A stretch of DNA of 64,000 nt from Neoceratodus forsteri (lineage: Eukaryota; Chordata; Ceratodontiformes; Ceratodontidae), in contig CM057456.1 of assembly GCA_016271365.2 (NCBI GenBank), positions 606,799,501-606,863,500 on the forward strand. Direction: 5' to 3'. The translations under genes and the position numbers were made by a program. This document shows, piece by piece, positions 11,191 through 22,209 of this stretch. Under the pieces are notes generated by a model that had not been told where the DNA came from, ran no database searches, and saw only the letters and a list, made by a program, of their open reading frames with translations. How positions within the stretch are numbered: the stretch's first letter is position 1; each line of letters opens with the position of its first letter.

Positions 11191-11813
11191 TGTTGTGGCT
11201 CCCCAAACCACACTACAGTCTGCGACTCTTAGAGATAAATTTCTTTTACTTGCTTGGCCCATTTCTCTAGGCTTCCCGATATGTAGTTCAATCCCTAGAT
11301 TTTCACACAAGTCCCAGGGTGAAGAAAACATATGCCCTTTTAGACAGACCAGACACTCACCCTTAAGTTGCAGGTGCCCCACAGGCGACTCACAAATCTT
11401 CCATCTTCTAAAATAAATCCTGGACTAAACAGGCAGCTTTTCTGCCACTAGCAGAATTAAGGGATTGCCCAGGAATCTGCTGGGAATCTTACATCCCCGA
11501 GGGAGGGGGGCACTGAGACCCGCAAACAGCGTCTCCACCACTTGACTACAAACTTCACTCCTTCAAGCCAAACTGCAGACTCTCACTTTGAAAACTCTCA
11601 ACGTTCTATCTAACTCCCTCTGCTGCAGATTCCAATGTGGCTTATGCAGCTGCGAAAGTTCTATTGGTGATGTCATCCCTCAGTCTCAGCTGAGACTGAG
11701 AACAGAGTGAGACAGTGTGAAACTCATTTAACTGGAGTTTCACAAGCTGCCTTCCCTGCCTACCACTAGGTCTTACTGGGATTCTAGTAACCCCAGGTAA
11801 CAAGGGAGTTACA

Positions 11814-13164
11814 CTCACCCTTGACCAGGAAAATGACTGTCCGCAGTCATTATTTACCCGGCCTTAGGCCATCCCACCCTATGTGCTACCTGCGGAGGGG
11901 GGGTGATCAGGCCCCCTCCTACCATGTGCCAGCATAGGCAGGCAACACTAAGGGCCTTAGAGGCCTGTAGCTGACATGTCAGCCTCTACACTATCCACTT
12001 ACTATGGACACCTAGTGGCTCTGGTAGAACTATCCAGAGCATAGCCCTGATAGATCAGCACTGCGATCCCTGCTGCAGGTCAGGGCCAAAGCCTGTCTAT
12101 CCCCCCTAACCCTCTAAGGAAAACCTATCTGCCTTTAACCTAATGCCCCAAAACAAAAACAACCCGGGGACCTCCCCGGCCTTGGGCAACCTGCAACCAC
12201 ACACCATTAAAATACCACTTTATTGCCTCCTCCCTACCCCCACAACCACACCTGTGGAAGGAAAGGGTTAATACAGTAACCATAACAATAACACCACAGT
12301 ACTTTAAATTACTATACACTGAAGCACTGGTGAGGAACTCCGATGACCCCCTCCTCCTCTTGTCTTCTCTTCTGTCTTCCCAGGAACACCTGTAAGAAAA
12401 AGAAAGACAACACACACTCCGAATCTGCATACACAGTCTACCTAAAACCCCTACCATCAAAACACTGAAAAATCCCAAAAAGATTTTTTAGAAAAAGGTA
12501 GAAAAACAGTATTTACATTAGAAATCAACAACATTATTTACAATACACATTTGGGGGGGTGGAGTGTCCTAAAAGTCCCAACTAGTGACCGTAATGCCCG
12601 AAGGCTAGGCCAGTAAAGAGTCTCTCCTGGGCCGGAGCCCAGTGAAGCACAGTTCTAACAGGCCAAAGTCCCGAAGGGAGAGTCTTTGAGGACAGTTCAC
12701 ACATTTTGAAGTCTGTTAGTGTAGGTGTGGTACTGCAATGTCATAAAGATAGAAAAGTTCAGACTTACCAGCCACTTGTAGTACGAGATTCGGCACCAAC
12801 CTACACCTCTGACGAAGACTCTCCCTGGCAGCATTTCTTCCGAGATACAGCTGGGCGGACATCTTCCGGGAACCACAGGAGGGCACATCTGGGAACTGCT
12901 GGGCTGATGTTATCTCTGAAGACAGAACCTTAGAACAGGAACAAAAAAGAAAACAGCTGGTCCGACATCATCCGATTACCAGGCGATGAACAGGATACAG
13001 CTGAGCTGGTGTCCTCTCTGGATCTGAAGTCATCTGGTGGGCTAGTTGATGGTTTCTGGAAAGGATAGTACACTGTAGACTGATGAATGTGGGGCACCTG
13101 AGTCCTGGATATTCATATTGGCGGATCAATAAAGGCACTTCCCAGTCTGGTGTGGCAGTATTGA
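11814..13164. other. LTR element interior without recognisable gene
   Basis: The region between the 3' LTR and the end of the internal gene. Short frames exist (for example minus 12478-12140), but none shows a retroviral or other motif. If pol or env was ever here, it is not recognisable. Confidence 0.5.
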
Positions 13165-14368
13165 CTACCACTGCTCGGCTCTCCATTTTGTAGGCACGGG
13201 CTTATTTGCTGGGAGGTCCTTGCACTGAGGCCAATAGTACCGGGGGTCAGGAGCTTGAATTATTACCCCGTCTGGGCGCACATAATTCACACAGTGGGAG
13301 ATTTCACGTCCTTCTCCGTCCACTATTCTCACTCTGTCTATAAACAGTGTCCTGCCTTTCTTCCACTGGGTATACTTTTCGTGGAACAGTCTATTCTTTA
13401 CATGCTTGTTGGCCCCAGGATGCACACATTTCATGGCTTCATCCCAGATCCAGGATTTCCTGCAGCTCTCAATCTCCTCCCAAACTTTCTGAGGAAAGGT
13501 AGGAAAGGTCATACCATAGATCTCATTTGCCTTGCTATGAACCAGTCTCTCCTCTTTACTTGCTTTGGTCAATCTGAGACCGCTGGCCTGGCTTGGGGGT
13601 GGCCAGTCCCGGTTCTGCCAGCTATGCATCCTTAAAGAAAGTAGAAACGGATCCCTGACTTCTTCCTCTTGCGAAGCCAGGACAGTGGCATCACCACTTT
13701 CTTCCATACATTCCTCTGAGGCAAGATCTTGAGGCTGTGTACCCGTTCCTTTTCCACAAGGCCATATAGGTTCCCCCTCATCTTCCTCTTCACTGAGGAT
13801 CTGAGCCCAGGAGTGAGCAGTCATTCTCACTCCTGAGACTATCCACTCATCACTAGGCGTGGAGGTCGACACCTCCCACTCAAAGGCCTCCCGCATCTCA
13901 TCTTCACCTAAGAGACTAGCCCCCCCCCCAGGGGTCTATTGATGCTTTATCCGAACTTTCCTTCTGGGATCCAGCATCCAAAACTTCAACTTCTGGTTCT
14001 GTCTCTAACTCTGCACCCTCTAGCTTTGTGCCACACTCCCCCGAGGGGCCTTCCTCCACAGGCTCCGCCTGGTGCTGTGTGCTGCCAGCTGCAGATTCCT
14101 GAATTTTTGTCCATGTGGGAGCCAAACGAATTGGAGGCACTTTATACAAGTCATATTTTTCTAGGCATCCAGCACAGTGAGGAATCATGAAGACGTCCCT
14201 TCCAGCTCTCAAGCATATTTGACTTACATGCACTGGAAAATTAGGAATCACCACATGAGGAGGCAGTTGCCCTCCATAGTACCACTTTTCAATATCCCTC
14301 AGTCTATTTACTGCTGCTGTTACTGCAACCCGGGCATGATCCAGGTAACAAGCTGGTCCTGAGGCCAT
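13165..14368 (-). pseudogene. unrecognised internal gene of the LTR element, broken at a G run
   Basis: Two adjacent minus-strand frames, 14368-13916 (150 residues) and 13896-13165 (243 residues), meet at a run of ten G (plus-strand C at 13920-13929). They would form one gene of about 400 codons if the run changed by one base. The first part has a Cys-rich IPHCAGCLEKYDLY patch. The middle is strongly acidic (SEEEDEGEP, MEESGD). The C-terminal part is basic and aromatic (NRLFHEKYTQWKKG, DPRYYWPQCKD). I recognise no gag, protease, polymerase, envelope or host family. By position it takes the place of gag. It may be a diverged gag-like protein or a captured gene. Homopolymer sequencing error is possible. 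Confidence 0.55.
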
Positions 14369-15820
14369 AATTGCAGAAAAATAAACAAAAGTTCACTGTA
14401 ACTGAAAGTCCCACTTTACTGAACACACTCTTTAGTTGTAAAATGGCTCCTTTGCTGCTGTGTTTACTTTACTACCCCACCCTGTAATGGCGGTGGCAGC
14501 ACTTCTGTGCATCAACATTCAGAATCTGGGTCAAGCCACTGCGCACCCGATTTACACAAACTACTGCTAACTTTTTCTCAAACTCCACAACTTGCTCTGT
14601 TCTGGCTTTAAACACATTTACAGGATTTTCCATGGACTTTTACATGCTGGTAACATTCATTTGATTCACAGTCCCTTAAAGCTTGAGGTTTTTAGCACAG
14701 GATTGCCTGTATTACTAGTGCTGCACTTTGGCTACAACCCACAGTCTCTCTCTGGCTTCAAACTTTAAACTGAGGCTAAATTCATTACTATGCACACAGT
14801 CAATGGCTCAACAGACTTGCACTTGCTGGCAGGACTTTACACAGTCGATACTTGCAAAGCGACTACACTGCTGCACACACATTTATATGGCATAGGGCGG
14901 AAAATCACTGTTTGAGCAGTTTTACAGCATGGTTACTTACTGTTATCAGTAGCAGTTTGCTGTGATGGGGAAAAACGGCCTGCAGCCAGTTCTTGGAGGC
15001 CTCAGAACAGAAACAGGCGGGCAGTCCTACGGATCGTCTTCTCGACCACCACTTTAGCAATTCTGACGATCGATTAGTGGGTTGAGCCCGATTTTAAACT
15101 ATAAAGTCTATTGTTAGGATGTTTACAGCGATTTCAACACTCCGCGATGCTCCTCCACTGCCAGTACACGCACTCCACTCACACTCCCTCTTGAATGCTG
15201 GGGCAGTCTCTGTAGAGCTGGCTGAGGGGCCGGACTGATTGCAGCCTGACCAACCACACAACGCCATGCAAATGAGCCTCTTCTTCCTCGCGAGGGCTCT
15301 TCTCCTGATTGTCGAGCAGGCAAATTTAAACTGCAGAATGCAACTTTTTTTTTTTTCAACTGACTCCACGGCGGGAGCCCATTTCAGCCATTTAACATAG
15401 CCATTAAACCTGCAGTCTCTCAATTCATTCAGAAAGCATTTCCAACGTTCAGGGCACAATTTTCCTGTTGCTACCCCTAGTCTTCCACACTTTTCTTCAT
15501 AACAGTTTATTTTAAAAGCATTTCCAACGTCCAGGGCACAATTTTCCTGTTGCTACCCCTAGTCTTCCACATTTTTCTTTACCACAATTCATTTTTAAAG
15601 CAGGCAAAAATGCTGTAAACAATTTGATGCAGGACAAGGGCACACTCTTTGGCTTTACTGCTCCTTGGTAAACAGTTGGAAATTTTAAACAGCAGCACAA
15701 GATTCACAGCACACAGCAACACACTAGGGAAATTGCTTCAGCTTTTTGGGCTACCCACTGCCAGATAGCCAAAACGCTAGCCCCCTTGCCCAAGCACCTT
15801 CCTCCCAGAACAAAATCCAA
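14369..15820. other. 5' leader of LTR element
   Basis: The interval between the start codon at 14368 and the primer site, about 1.45 kb in minus orientation. No long gene is visible; the frame at 15459-15094 has no known motif. It includes an 82-bp duplication (15433-15596). A leader this long is unusual for a compact LTR element and could hold packaging signals, but nothing in it identifies one. Confidence 0.5.
15433..15596. repeat. 82-bp tandem duplication
   Basis: AAAGCATTTCCAACGT begins at 15433 and again at 15515. The two copies stay similar through AGGGCACAATTTTCCTG and CCCCTAGTCTTCCACA. It lies in the untranslated leader of the LTR element. Confidence 0.85.
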
Positions 15821-15833
15821 AGCGGTGCCTCCA
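15821..15833 (-). other. tRNA-Thr primer-binding site
   Basis: On the minus strand this reads TGGAGGCACCGCT, the exact complement of the last 13 bases (with CCA) of vertebrate tRNA-Thr of the AGT anticodon type. The match then weakens. It lies 4 bases from the LTR edge, the normal place for a primer site, and sets the element orientation. Confidence 0.8.
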
Positions 15834-15837
15834 TTTT

Positions 15838-17548
15838 TGTAACCCCTCACCCCTGCCTTTTTAGCAAAATGACAGGTGGCATGCTGTTGAAGCTGACAGC
15901 AGTACCTGGTGGGGACCTGGGTTCGGGGAGGATGAGGTTACTCGTCACAGGGGGTCCTAGGTTTGGCTACTTTGCACAGGGGCAGCCAAGTAAATCCAAA
16001 CACAGGAAGCAATAACTGTAATGTCCAGAACCTAGAATGGGATTCTTCAGTGTGGCTTTTATTCACATACTAGCTGAACAAACAAAGCATAGACGGACCC
16101 CCATGGGGCTACATTCCCTGGTAATGCAGATTAGAGACTACAGAACACTTTATCACAATTTTCAGCCCTCAGGCTCTAAATCCACCAGGCACACAGCCCG
16201 GACTTGCACGCAGCTTTGGGTACACAGCCCGACTTGTACACACTTGGGTTTTCCCCACTGGCCCGGCTCCCCCGCCGGCCACTTGATCCACAGTCCATTG
16301 GAAGAATGAACCAAATATCATTTCCAGCCCTCAGGCTCTGAACCCACCAGGCACACAGCCCGGACTTGCACGCAGCTTTGGGTACACAGCCCGACTTGTA
16401 CACACTTGGGTTTTCCCCACTGGCCCAGCTCCCCCGCCAGCCACTTGATCCACAGTCCATTGGAAGAATGAACCAATTATCATTTCCAGCCCTCAGGCTC
16501 TGAACCCACCAGGCACACAGCCCGGACTTGCACGCAGCTTTGGGTACACAGCCCGACTTGTACACACTTGGGTTTTCCCCACTGGCCAGGCTCCCCCGCT
16601 GGCCACTTGATCCACGGTCCATTTGATGAATGAACCAATTATCCTGTTGTGGCTCCCCAAACCACACTAGAGTCTGCGACTCTTAGAGATAAATTTCCTT
16701 ACAATCCCACGTCTGGGTACTTCTCCCATCACTGGCCAAGTGCCTGAGGCAAAGTAGAAAACACAAAAGAAGTCCGTAGAGGTGGACCTGGTCACAAAAG
16801 ATGGGGGGCCACCCACCTCCAACTCCCACTGCCCATACCCGGCCATTTCTCTGGAAAACTGGAACAATTCCTTTGCTGAACTCCTAAGTGTAGATTAAGG
16901 GTAGATGTCTGTCACATCTCCTCTACATATTATTTGCATCTCACAAAACTCTGGGATTTGACACTACTTTTACTTGCTTGGCCCATTTCTCTAGGCTTCC
17001 CGATATGTAGTTCAATCCCTAGATTTTCACACAAGTCCCAGGGTGAAGAAAACATATGCCCTTTTAGACAGACCAGACACTCACCCTTAAGTTGCAGGTG
17101 CCCCACAGGCAACTCACAAATCTTCCATCTTCCAAAATAAATCCTGGACTAAACAGGCAGTTTTTCCTCCACTAGCAGAATTAAGGAGATTGCCCCAGGA
17201 ATCTGCTGGGAATCTTTACATTCCCCCCCCCCAGAGGGAGGGGGCACTGAGACCCGAAAACAGCAGTCTCCACCACTAGACTACAAACTTCACTCCTTCA
17301 AGCCAAACTGCAGACTCTCACTCTGAAAACTCCCAGCGTTCTATCTAACTCCCTTTACTGCAGATTCCAATGTGGCTTAAGCAGCTGCGAAAGTTCTATT
17401 GGTGATGTCATCCCTCAGTCTCAGCTGAGACTGAGAACAGAGTGAGACAGTGTGAAACCCATTTAACTGGAGTTTCACAAGCTGCCTTCCCTGCCTACCA
17501 CTAGGTCTTACTGGGATTCTAGTAACCCCGGGTAACAAGGGGGTTACA
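15838..17548 (-). repeat. 5' LTR (1711 bp)
   Basis: Right copy of the long terminal repeat. It has three 162-bp units where the left LTR has two, plus about 270 bases at about 16697-16966 (from CTTACAATCCCACG to GACACTA) with no equivalent in the left LTR. Outside these differences the two LTRs are very similar, so the insertion is fairly young, but the length changes came after integration or reflect recombination. Confidence 0.85.
16160..16650. repeat. three tandem 162-bp units inside 5' LTR
   Basis: Same unit as at 10870-11190, here in three near-identical copies. Copy-number change between the two LTRs of one element points to unequal exchange or slippage. Confidence 0.82.
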
Positions 17549-17552
17549 CTCA
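17549..17552. repeat. 4-bp target-site duplication (right)
   Basis: CTCA follows the GGGTTACA end of the LTR element and matches 10543-10546. Confidence 0.7.
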
Positions 17553-18515
17553 TATCATGCCCCTTTGTTCTTGTGCAAAGTTTTCTCTGAAATATGCTTT
17601 CCACCTGTACCCTGATTATTCCCCTAAGGTACTTGAAAGTCTCTATCATATCTCCCCTCTCCCTTCTTTCCTCCAGTAAATAGATATTTAGGTCCTTAAG
17701 TCTTTCCTTGTAGGGCTTCTGGGTGCAGTCTATGCCTCCCGGGTCGTGGCCTGAAAATAGCAGGATTTGTCTAGTGCACTTACCCGGTCAACAAAAAAAA
17801 GCTAAGCTAAAGCTATGTATCACCTTCATTGCCCTTCTCTGGACTGCCTCTATTTTGTCAATGTCCTTCTGGAGGTGTGGTCTCCTGAACTGGACACAGT
17901 ACTCCAGTTGAGGCCTCACCAGTGATCTGTACAGTGGCATCACCACTTCTTTCCTCCTGCTTGTTATTCCCCTCCCTGTGCACCCCAACATTCTGTTTGC
18001 TCTCCCCACTGCCTTTTCACACTGTTTGGTCACCTTCATGTCATCAGATATGATAACCCCAAGGTCTCTCTCCTGACTTGTGGTGGCCAGAATTTCCTCA
18101 CACATCCTGTACTACTCCTTTGGATTCCTGTGACCCAGGTGCATGATTTTGCACTTTTTAGCATTGAAACTCAACTGCCAGACACCTGATCATTTCTCTA
18201 ATAGGCTTAGGTCCATTCTCATTTTTTCCACCCCCTCCGGTGTATCCACTCTGCTGCAGATCTTGGTGTCATATGCAAAGAAGCACACCTTTCCCTCCAG
18301 ATGCTCTGCAATATCACCTGTGAAGAAACTGACACTGACCCCTGTGGCACTTTGCTGGTCACTTCCCTATGCTCAGATTTCATGCCATTTACCACCACCC
18401 TCTGAGTCCTATCCCTTAGCCCCTTCCCAACCCACTTTACCATCGTAGGACCCACTCCCAGGCTCCCCAATTTATTTAGCAATCCTCAGTGTGGGACAGT
18501 GTTGAAGGCCTTACC
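17549..18515 (-). mobile_element. CR1-type LINE, remainder of copy split by the LTR element
   Basis: Minus-strand reverse transcriptase C-terminal half of the CR1 whose 3' end is at 10258-10546. Frame 18482-18219 has RTQRVVVNGMKSE and a damaged VPQGS. Frame 18105-17788 has RDLGVIISDDMKV, the RMLGC block and LVRPQLEYCVQF. Frame 17649-17377 begins MIETFKYLRG. The catalytic box is degraded. The 5' end is truncated near 18515, where the plus-strand L2 begins. Confidence 0.82.
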
Positions 18516-18549
18516 AAGCTCTTCATCTTTCTACTGCTGCTGCTTGCCC

Positions 18550-18576
18550 GGACATATTGAGCCCAACCCTGGCCCT
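18550..18576 (+). other. 2A-like peptide motif in L2
   Basis: The frame starting at 18499 reads GHIEPNPGP here (residues 18-26), following a hydrophobic SSSFYCCCL stretch. This matches the 2A signature D-(V/I)-E-X-N-P-G-P except that the Asp is His. 2A motifs, which make the ribosome skip a peptide bond between Gly and Pro, are established in some APE-type LINEs including L2 and CR1 relatives. Loss of Asp probably weakens it. Confidence 0.65.
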
Positions 18577-18589
18577 GCCCTGCCCTCCC

Positions 18590-19600
18590 CACCTCCACAA
18601 ACCTCTCAAAATGTCTGCCCACTTCACATGTTAACATCCATAGCCTCCTCCCCAAAATTGACTTGCTGCAACCATTCATGGTAAAGCTCAGTCCTGACAT
18701 ACTCATTATCTCTGAGTTCTGACTTTCTCCCAAGAACCCTGACTTGGCGGTTGCCATCCTGGGCTACTGCCTAACCCATCAGGATCAAGCTACTAGTGGC
18801 GGCACAGTGGCTATCAACCTCACTGCTTCCTTATAATATATCCCTATACTCTCTTCCCTCCCTGTCAGCGTATGAACTACTCCTCATCAAAATCTCTCTC
18901 CCACTCTCCCACACTCTCCCTTCCCATCTTCATTGTAGGTGTGTATTGCTGTCCTGGCCTACCCTACTCTGCAATTACTGAAGTTCTCTCCACCATTCCT
19001 CCCATGCTTCTACTGGTGAGCTTCTCATCACTGAGGACTTTAACAAGAATTAGCTCTGCCCCTCTCTCTCCAAATTCTGTGACAACATCAACCACACCAT
19101 TTTGGACAGGGCCCTTGCATCCCACCCCCACAGATTTATTGCATCAGGTACCCTACCAGATGCCCTCAGTAACCATCACATGGTCTACTGTGTGCGCAAG
19201 ATTCACCATACCAAAGCCCCACCCAAACTCCTACTAATTCTCTCTTTATGGTCCTTGGACCTCTCCTCCCGCCATGAGGACCTGGCTGCTACTGATTGGT
19301 CTCCCATCTCTGTGTCAAGCTCCATTGATTCGGCCTTACATTTTTTCACATCACACTTCCTGTCCACATGGGACCGTCACACCCCTCAGAAAAACTACAG
19401 ATCAAGTTTCCCACCTCCCATGGGTCATTGCCGAGCTGCTAGCATGCTTACAAGCTTGTGATCTGGCATGGAAAGCTCACAAGTCCTCAGGCTCCCCTGC
19501 AGAGTACCACAAATACCGAGTTCTATGCAATGCCTGCACTAGGACTACCAAACATGCTAAGGCAGAGTACTTTTCATCCACCCTCTAAAACAATATTAAC
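18590..19600 (+). pseudogene. L2 endonuclease and linker, decayed
   Basis: Across frames the text includes a degraded SLLPKIDLLQPF start, LSPDIL-IISEF, AILGYCLTHQDQATSGGT near 18750-18810, ISSAPLSPNSVTT and HHMVYCVRKIHHTKAPPK near 19180. A linker with HEDLAATDWSPISVSSSIDSAL and STWDRHTPQK follows. These match the L2 order of endonuclease then linker. Stops and shifts occur every few hundred bases, so it is inactive. Confidence 0.7.
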
Positions 19601-19993
19601 CACCCCTCAAAGTTTTGGAAGGCCATCCACTCCCTCTTCTCCCCCCCCCCACCCAGTCCTCTGTCCCAGTTTTCAAGATTAAAGGTGCTACCATCTCAGA
19701 CCACTCTGTGGTTGCAGCTGAATTAACTTTTTCACCTCCTGTTCCTCTCTCTCTCCTCTTCTCATTTCTTCCTGCCCCTCATCCACTGACCCTCAACCCC
19801 CCAACTACCCCTTCCATTTCTCCCCAGTCTCTCCAGATGCCACTCTTAATGTCCTCCTAACCCTTAATCCACTTAAGGGCAAGAGTCCAGATGGTATGGA
19901 CCCTAAACTCCTTCATCTCTCTGCCCCTGCCATCTGCCTCCCTCTCACATCCCTTCTCAACCTCTCTTTCTCCATGGCCTCCATCTCTGCCTC

Positions 19994-20930
19994 ATGAAAA
20001 CATGCTACGGTCATCTCTTTCCTAAAGGTGGTGACTCCTCTGTTCCTGGCAACTACCCTCCTATCTCACTACTTCCTATTCTCACTAAACTTCAAGAACA
20101 TGTGGTCCTTTCTCAACTATCTCCTTTTCTTGACTTATCCTCCTACCTCACTCCATTACAGTATGGCGTTCACAGATTCCACTCCACCTCCACCTCCTTA
20201 CTCAGGCTGACTGACTCCATTCTAACTGGCATGGATCAGGGGCTGTTAACCGCTGCACTTTTTGTCGATCTGGCCAAAGCCTTCGATACTGTAGCCCACC
20301 CCCTCCTCCTGGCTAAGCTCACTGCTGCAGGACTCTCTTCCTAAGCCACCGATTGGTTTTATTCATACCTCCTTGATAGTACTCAATCAATTAAAATTGG
20401 CTCCTCCCTGTCCCCCCATCAGCTCCAGAGTCCCCCAAGGATCAATGCTTGGTCCCATTCTTTTATCCATCTATCTCAATAGAGTCCCTTCTGCCTGTAC
20501 TTCTGCATCCATCCATATGTATACAGATGATACAGTCCTATTTGCCTTTGGCTCCTCCCCTGCTGATCTGACAGCCATACTTCGCTGGATTTCAATAACA
20601 TCCAGCACAGATTCTGCTTCAATCAGCTGTCCCTAAATGCAAAAAAAGTCTCAATGACCTTCAGAACCAGGCGAAGGGTCTCCAGATTGTCAGCCCTCCC
20701 ATCCTTCCACACCCTGGATGGGTCCTACCATGAAGATGTCTCTTCCTTTAAATATCTTGGGTTGTGGCTGTACATGCACCTTGACTTCTCTGTCCACATA
20801 GACTCTATTCACAGAAAGCTCCACCCTAAACTAGGTGACTTGTACTGGAAGCATGGGTGCATCCATCTGTGCAGAACTATGATACAGAGTGATTCTCCTA
20901 TCTTCTACTTATGGAGACACCATTTATAGC
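19994..20930 (+). pseudogene. L2 reverse transcriptase, decayed
   Basis: Frame 19994-20344 has YPPISLLPILTKLQEHVV and motif A LFVDLAKAFDTVAHPLL. Frame 20373-20636 has SRVPQGSMLGPILLSIYLN and the catalytic block MYTDDTVLF. Frame 20654-20929 has SFKYLGLWLYMHLDFSVHIDS. The catalytic aspartates are still visible, but a stop at 20342 and further shifts break the gene. The DLAKAFDTV and YTDDT forms fit L2 rather than CR1. Confidence 0.85.
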
Positions 20931-21149
20931 AGCACTCCAAAGTCCACCTTGGCCAGAGTGGACTGCCTTTCCACTCCTTCTCTCAGTGTGCCCTTGACTG
21001 CCCAGTCCAGACTCACCACTGCTCCCTCTACACCTCACTGTCCCTTCCTTCCCTCGAAGCCAGATGCCTTGCCCATGGTTCCTCCCTTATTGCCACATAC
21101 TGGCTGAGCTCCCTCCCTTCTTACCTCTCATCACTTCTCTCCCCACCTA

Positions 21150-21785
21150 CTTAATCCTCCTACTCCCTTCATAGCTCTGACCACTGGATCCTAGCCCTCC
21201 CTTCTAGGTCTCACTCTTCTGGCCAAGCTGCATTCTCCTTTTGCCTCCTAAACTCTGAAATGCCTCTCCTCCCATTCCCTCTGCCACTTCTATCTGCTCC
21301 CTCTCCTGCCTTCTCCATGACTTCACTGGTCCCTCCTGCTACTGCTCCTGAGCTCTCCTCCACCTCTCTTTACCTTCTCCTTCTCTCCCTCTGTTCATCC
21401 ACAACACAATCCACTTACACCTGACACCACCTGGTCATCCCTCCCTATTCTCACTGCCTTTCTACTTTCCTTCCCTCACCTCAGCTGTGCCTGCTAGATG
21501 TTCCTTAAATCCCCCACACTCTTTTTTCTGTTTCTCTCCCAAACCAATGCTTCTCCTCCTGGTTGCCTCCTAATTCCCTCTCTCTGCTACCCTCTAAACC
21601 CCTCCCCATTTTCACTGCTTCTTCATCCCTTTCCCTCACCTCTACTCCTGGATGCCTCCTATATCCCTCCTCCCCCCCTCCCCTTTCCTCCCCCTAACCA
21701 ATGCTTTTCATCCCGGTTGCTTCCTAATTCCCGACTCCCTGCTTTCCCTCTTTCCCTCTCATACCACTGCTTGTCCTTATAGTAC
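21150..21785. repeat. CT-rich 3' UTR of L2 with imperfect repeats
   Basis: Pyrimidine-rich sequence. A block around CCAATGCTTCTCCTCCTGG at about 21543 recurs as CCAATGCTTTTCATCCCGG at about 21698, each followed by TTGC(C/T)TCCTAATTCCC, giving a period near 155. A diverged middle copy near 21640 reads CTCCTGGATGCCTCC. It produces a long spurious open frame. Confidence 0.6.
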
Positions 21786-22209
21786 TACAGCCTAAATGGT
21801 TTAGTCCAACTGTAATAACATACTTCACCAAGGTTGATTCACTTATTATGACTGCTGATGTTTGCTGGGTTTATTCATATTGTATTGCTATGTATGATTG
21901 TACTTGTATAATTGTTCATATGTTTACCATTCTTGCTTTTTACCCTGCTCATTCACTGTAATTACTATGTACTTAACTCCATTTTACCCGTCCCCCAGGA
22001 CACAACTGGAAACATATGTCTTTCCTGGTGAAACTTTTTTAAAATTAAATAAATAAATAAATTTAAAAAGGACATAAAGTACATCTTACAGTTCTAAAAT
22101 GGTACTGCCCACCAGAGTCCAAACACCAACTGAATTTATCAAAAGGCAAGTAAAGTTGGAACAAAAACAGAATGTGAAGCAGTATTAGTAATGCAGATTC
22201 TTCAGATTC

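Larger units (their letters stand above)
10547..11813 (-). repeat. 3' LTR (1267 bp)
   Basis: Left copy of the long terminal repeat. It starts TGTAACCCCTCACCC and ends GGAGTTACA. In minus orientation it holds two 162-bp tandem units in its upstream half (plus-strand 10870-11190) and an AATAAA signal at 10771-10766, about 220 bases from its 3' edge. This is the expected order of U3 enhancer repeats then polyadenylation signal. It lacks about 270 bases that the 5' LTR has at about 16697-16966. Confidence 0.85.
10547..17548 (-). mobile_element. non-autonomous LTR retroelement, tRNA-Thr primed
   Basis: A 7.0 kb element with two long direct repeats (10547-11813 and 15838-17548) that begin TGTAACCCC and end in the inverse GGGTTACA. 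CTCA flanks both ends. A 13-base match to the 3' end of tRNA-Thr lies 4 bases inside the right repeat, so transcription runs on the minus strand and the right repeat is the 5' LTR. The 4.0 kb interior has one broken gene (14368-13165) and no recognisable gag zinc knuckle, protease, reverse transcriptase or integrase, so it probably depends on enzymes from another element. A good polypurine tract is not visible at the 3' LTR: only AAGGGTGAG precedes it. An endogenous retrovirus derivative is the alternative reading. It splits an older CR1. Confidence 0.82.
18516..22063 (+). mobile_element. L2-clade LINE, plus strand
   Basis: A nearly complete L2 body: a 2A-like motif near the start (18550-18576), endonuclease (about 18590-19240), linker (to about 19990), reverse transcriptase (19994-20930), a C-terminal part (to about 21150), a CT-rich 3' untranslated region with imperfect repeats, and a 3' tip CCCCCAGGACACAACTGG ... 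TTTCCTGGTGAAAC ending in AAATAAATAAATAAAT. The tip contains the small CCAGGA/TCCTGG inverted repeat typical of L2 3' ends. The coding part has many frameshifts. Confidence 0.85.

Noticed and set aside
16176..16667. 163-residue repetitive open frame on the minus strand, with a shorter relative at 10884-11213
   Set aside because: It runs through the 162-bp LTR units, whose length is a multiple of three, so openness is automatic. It resembles no protein.
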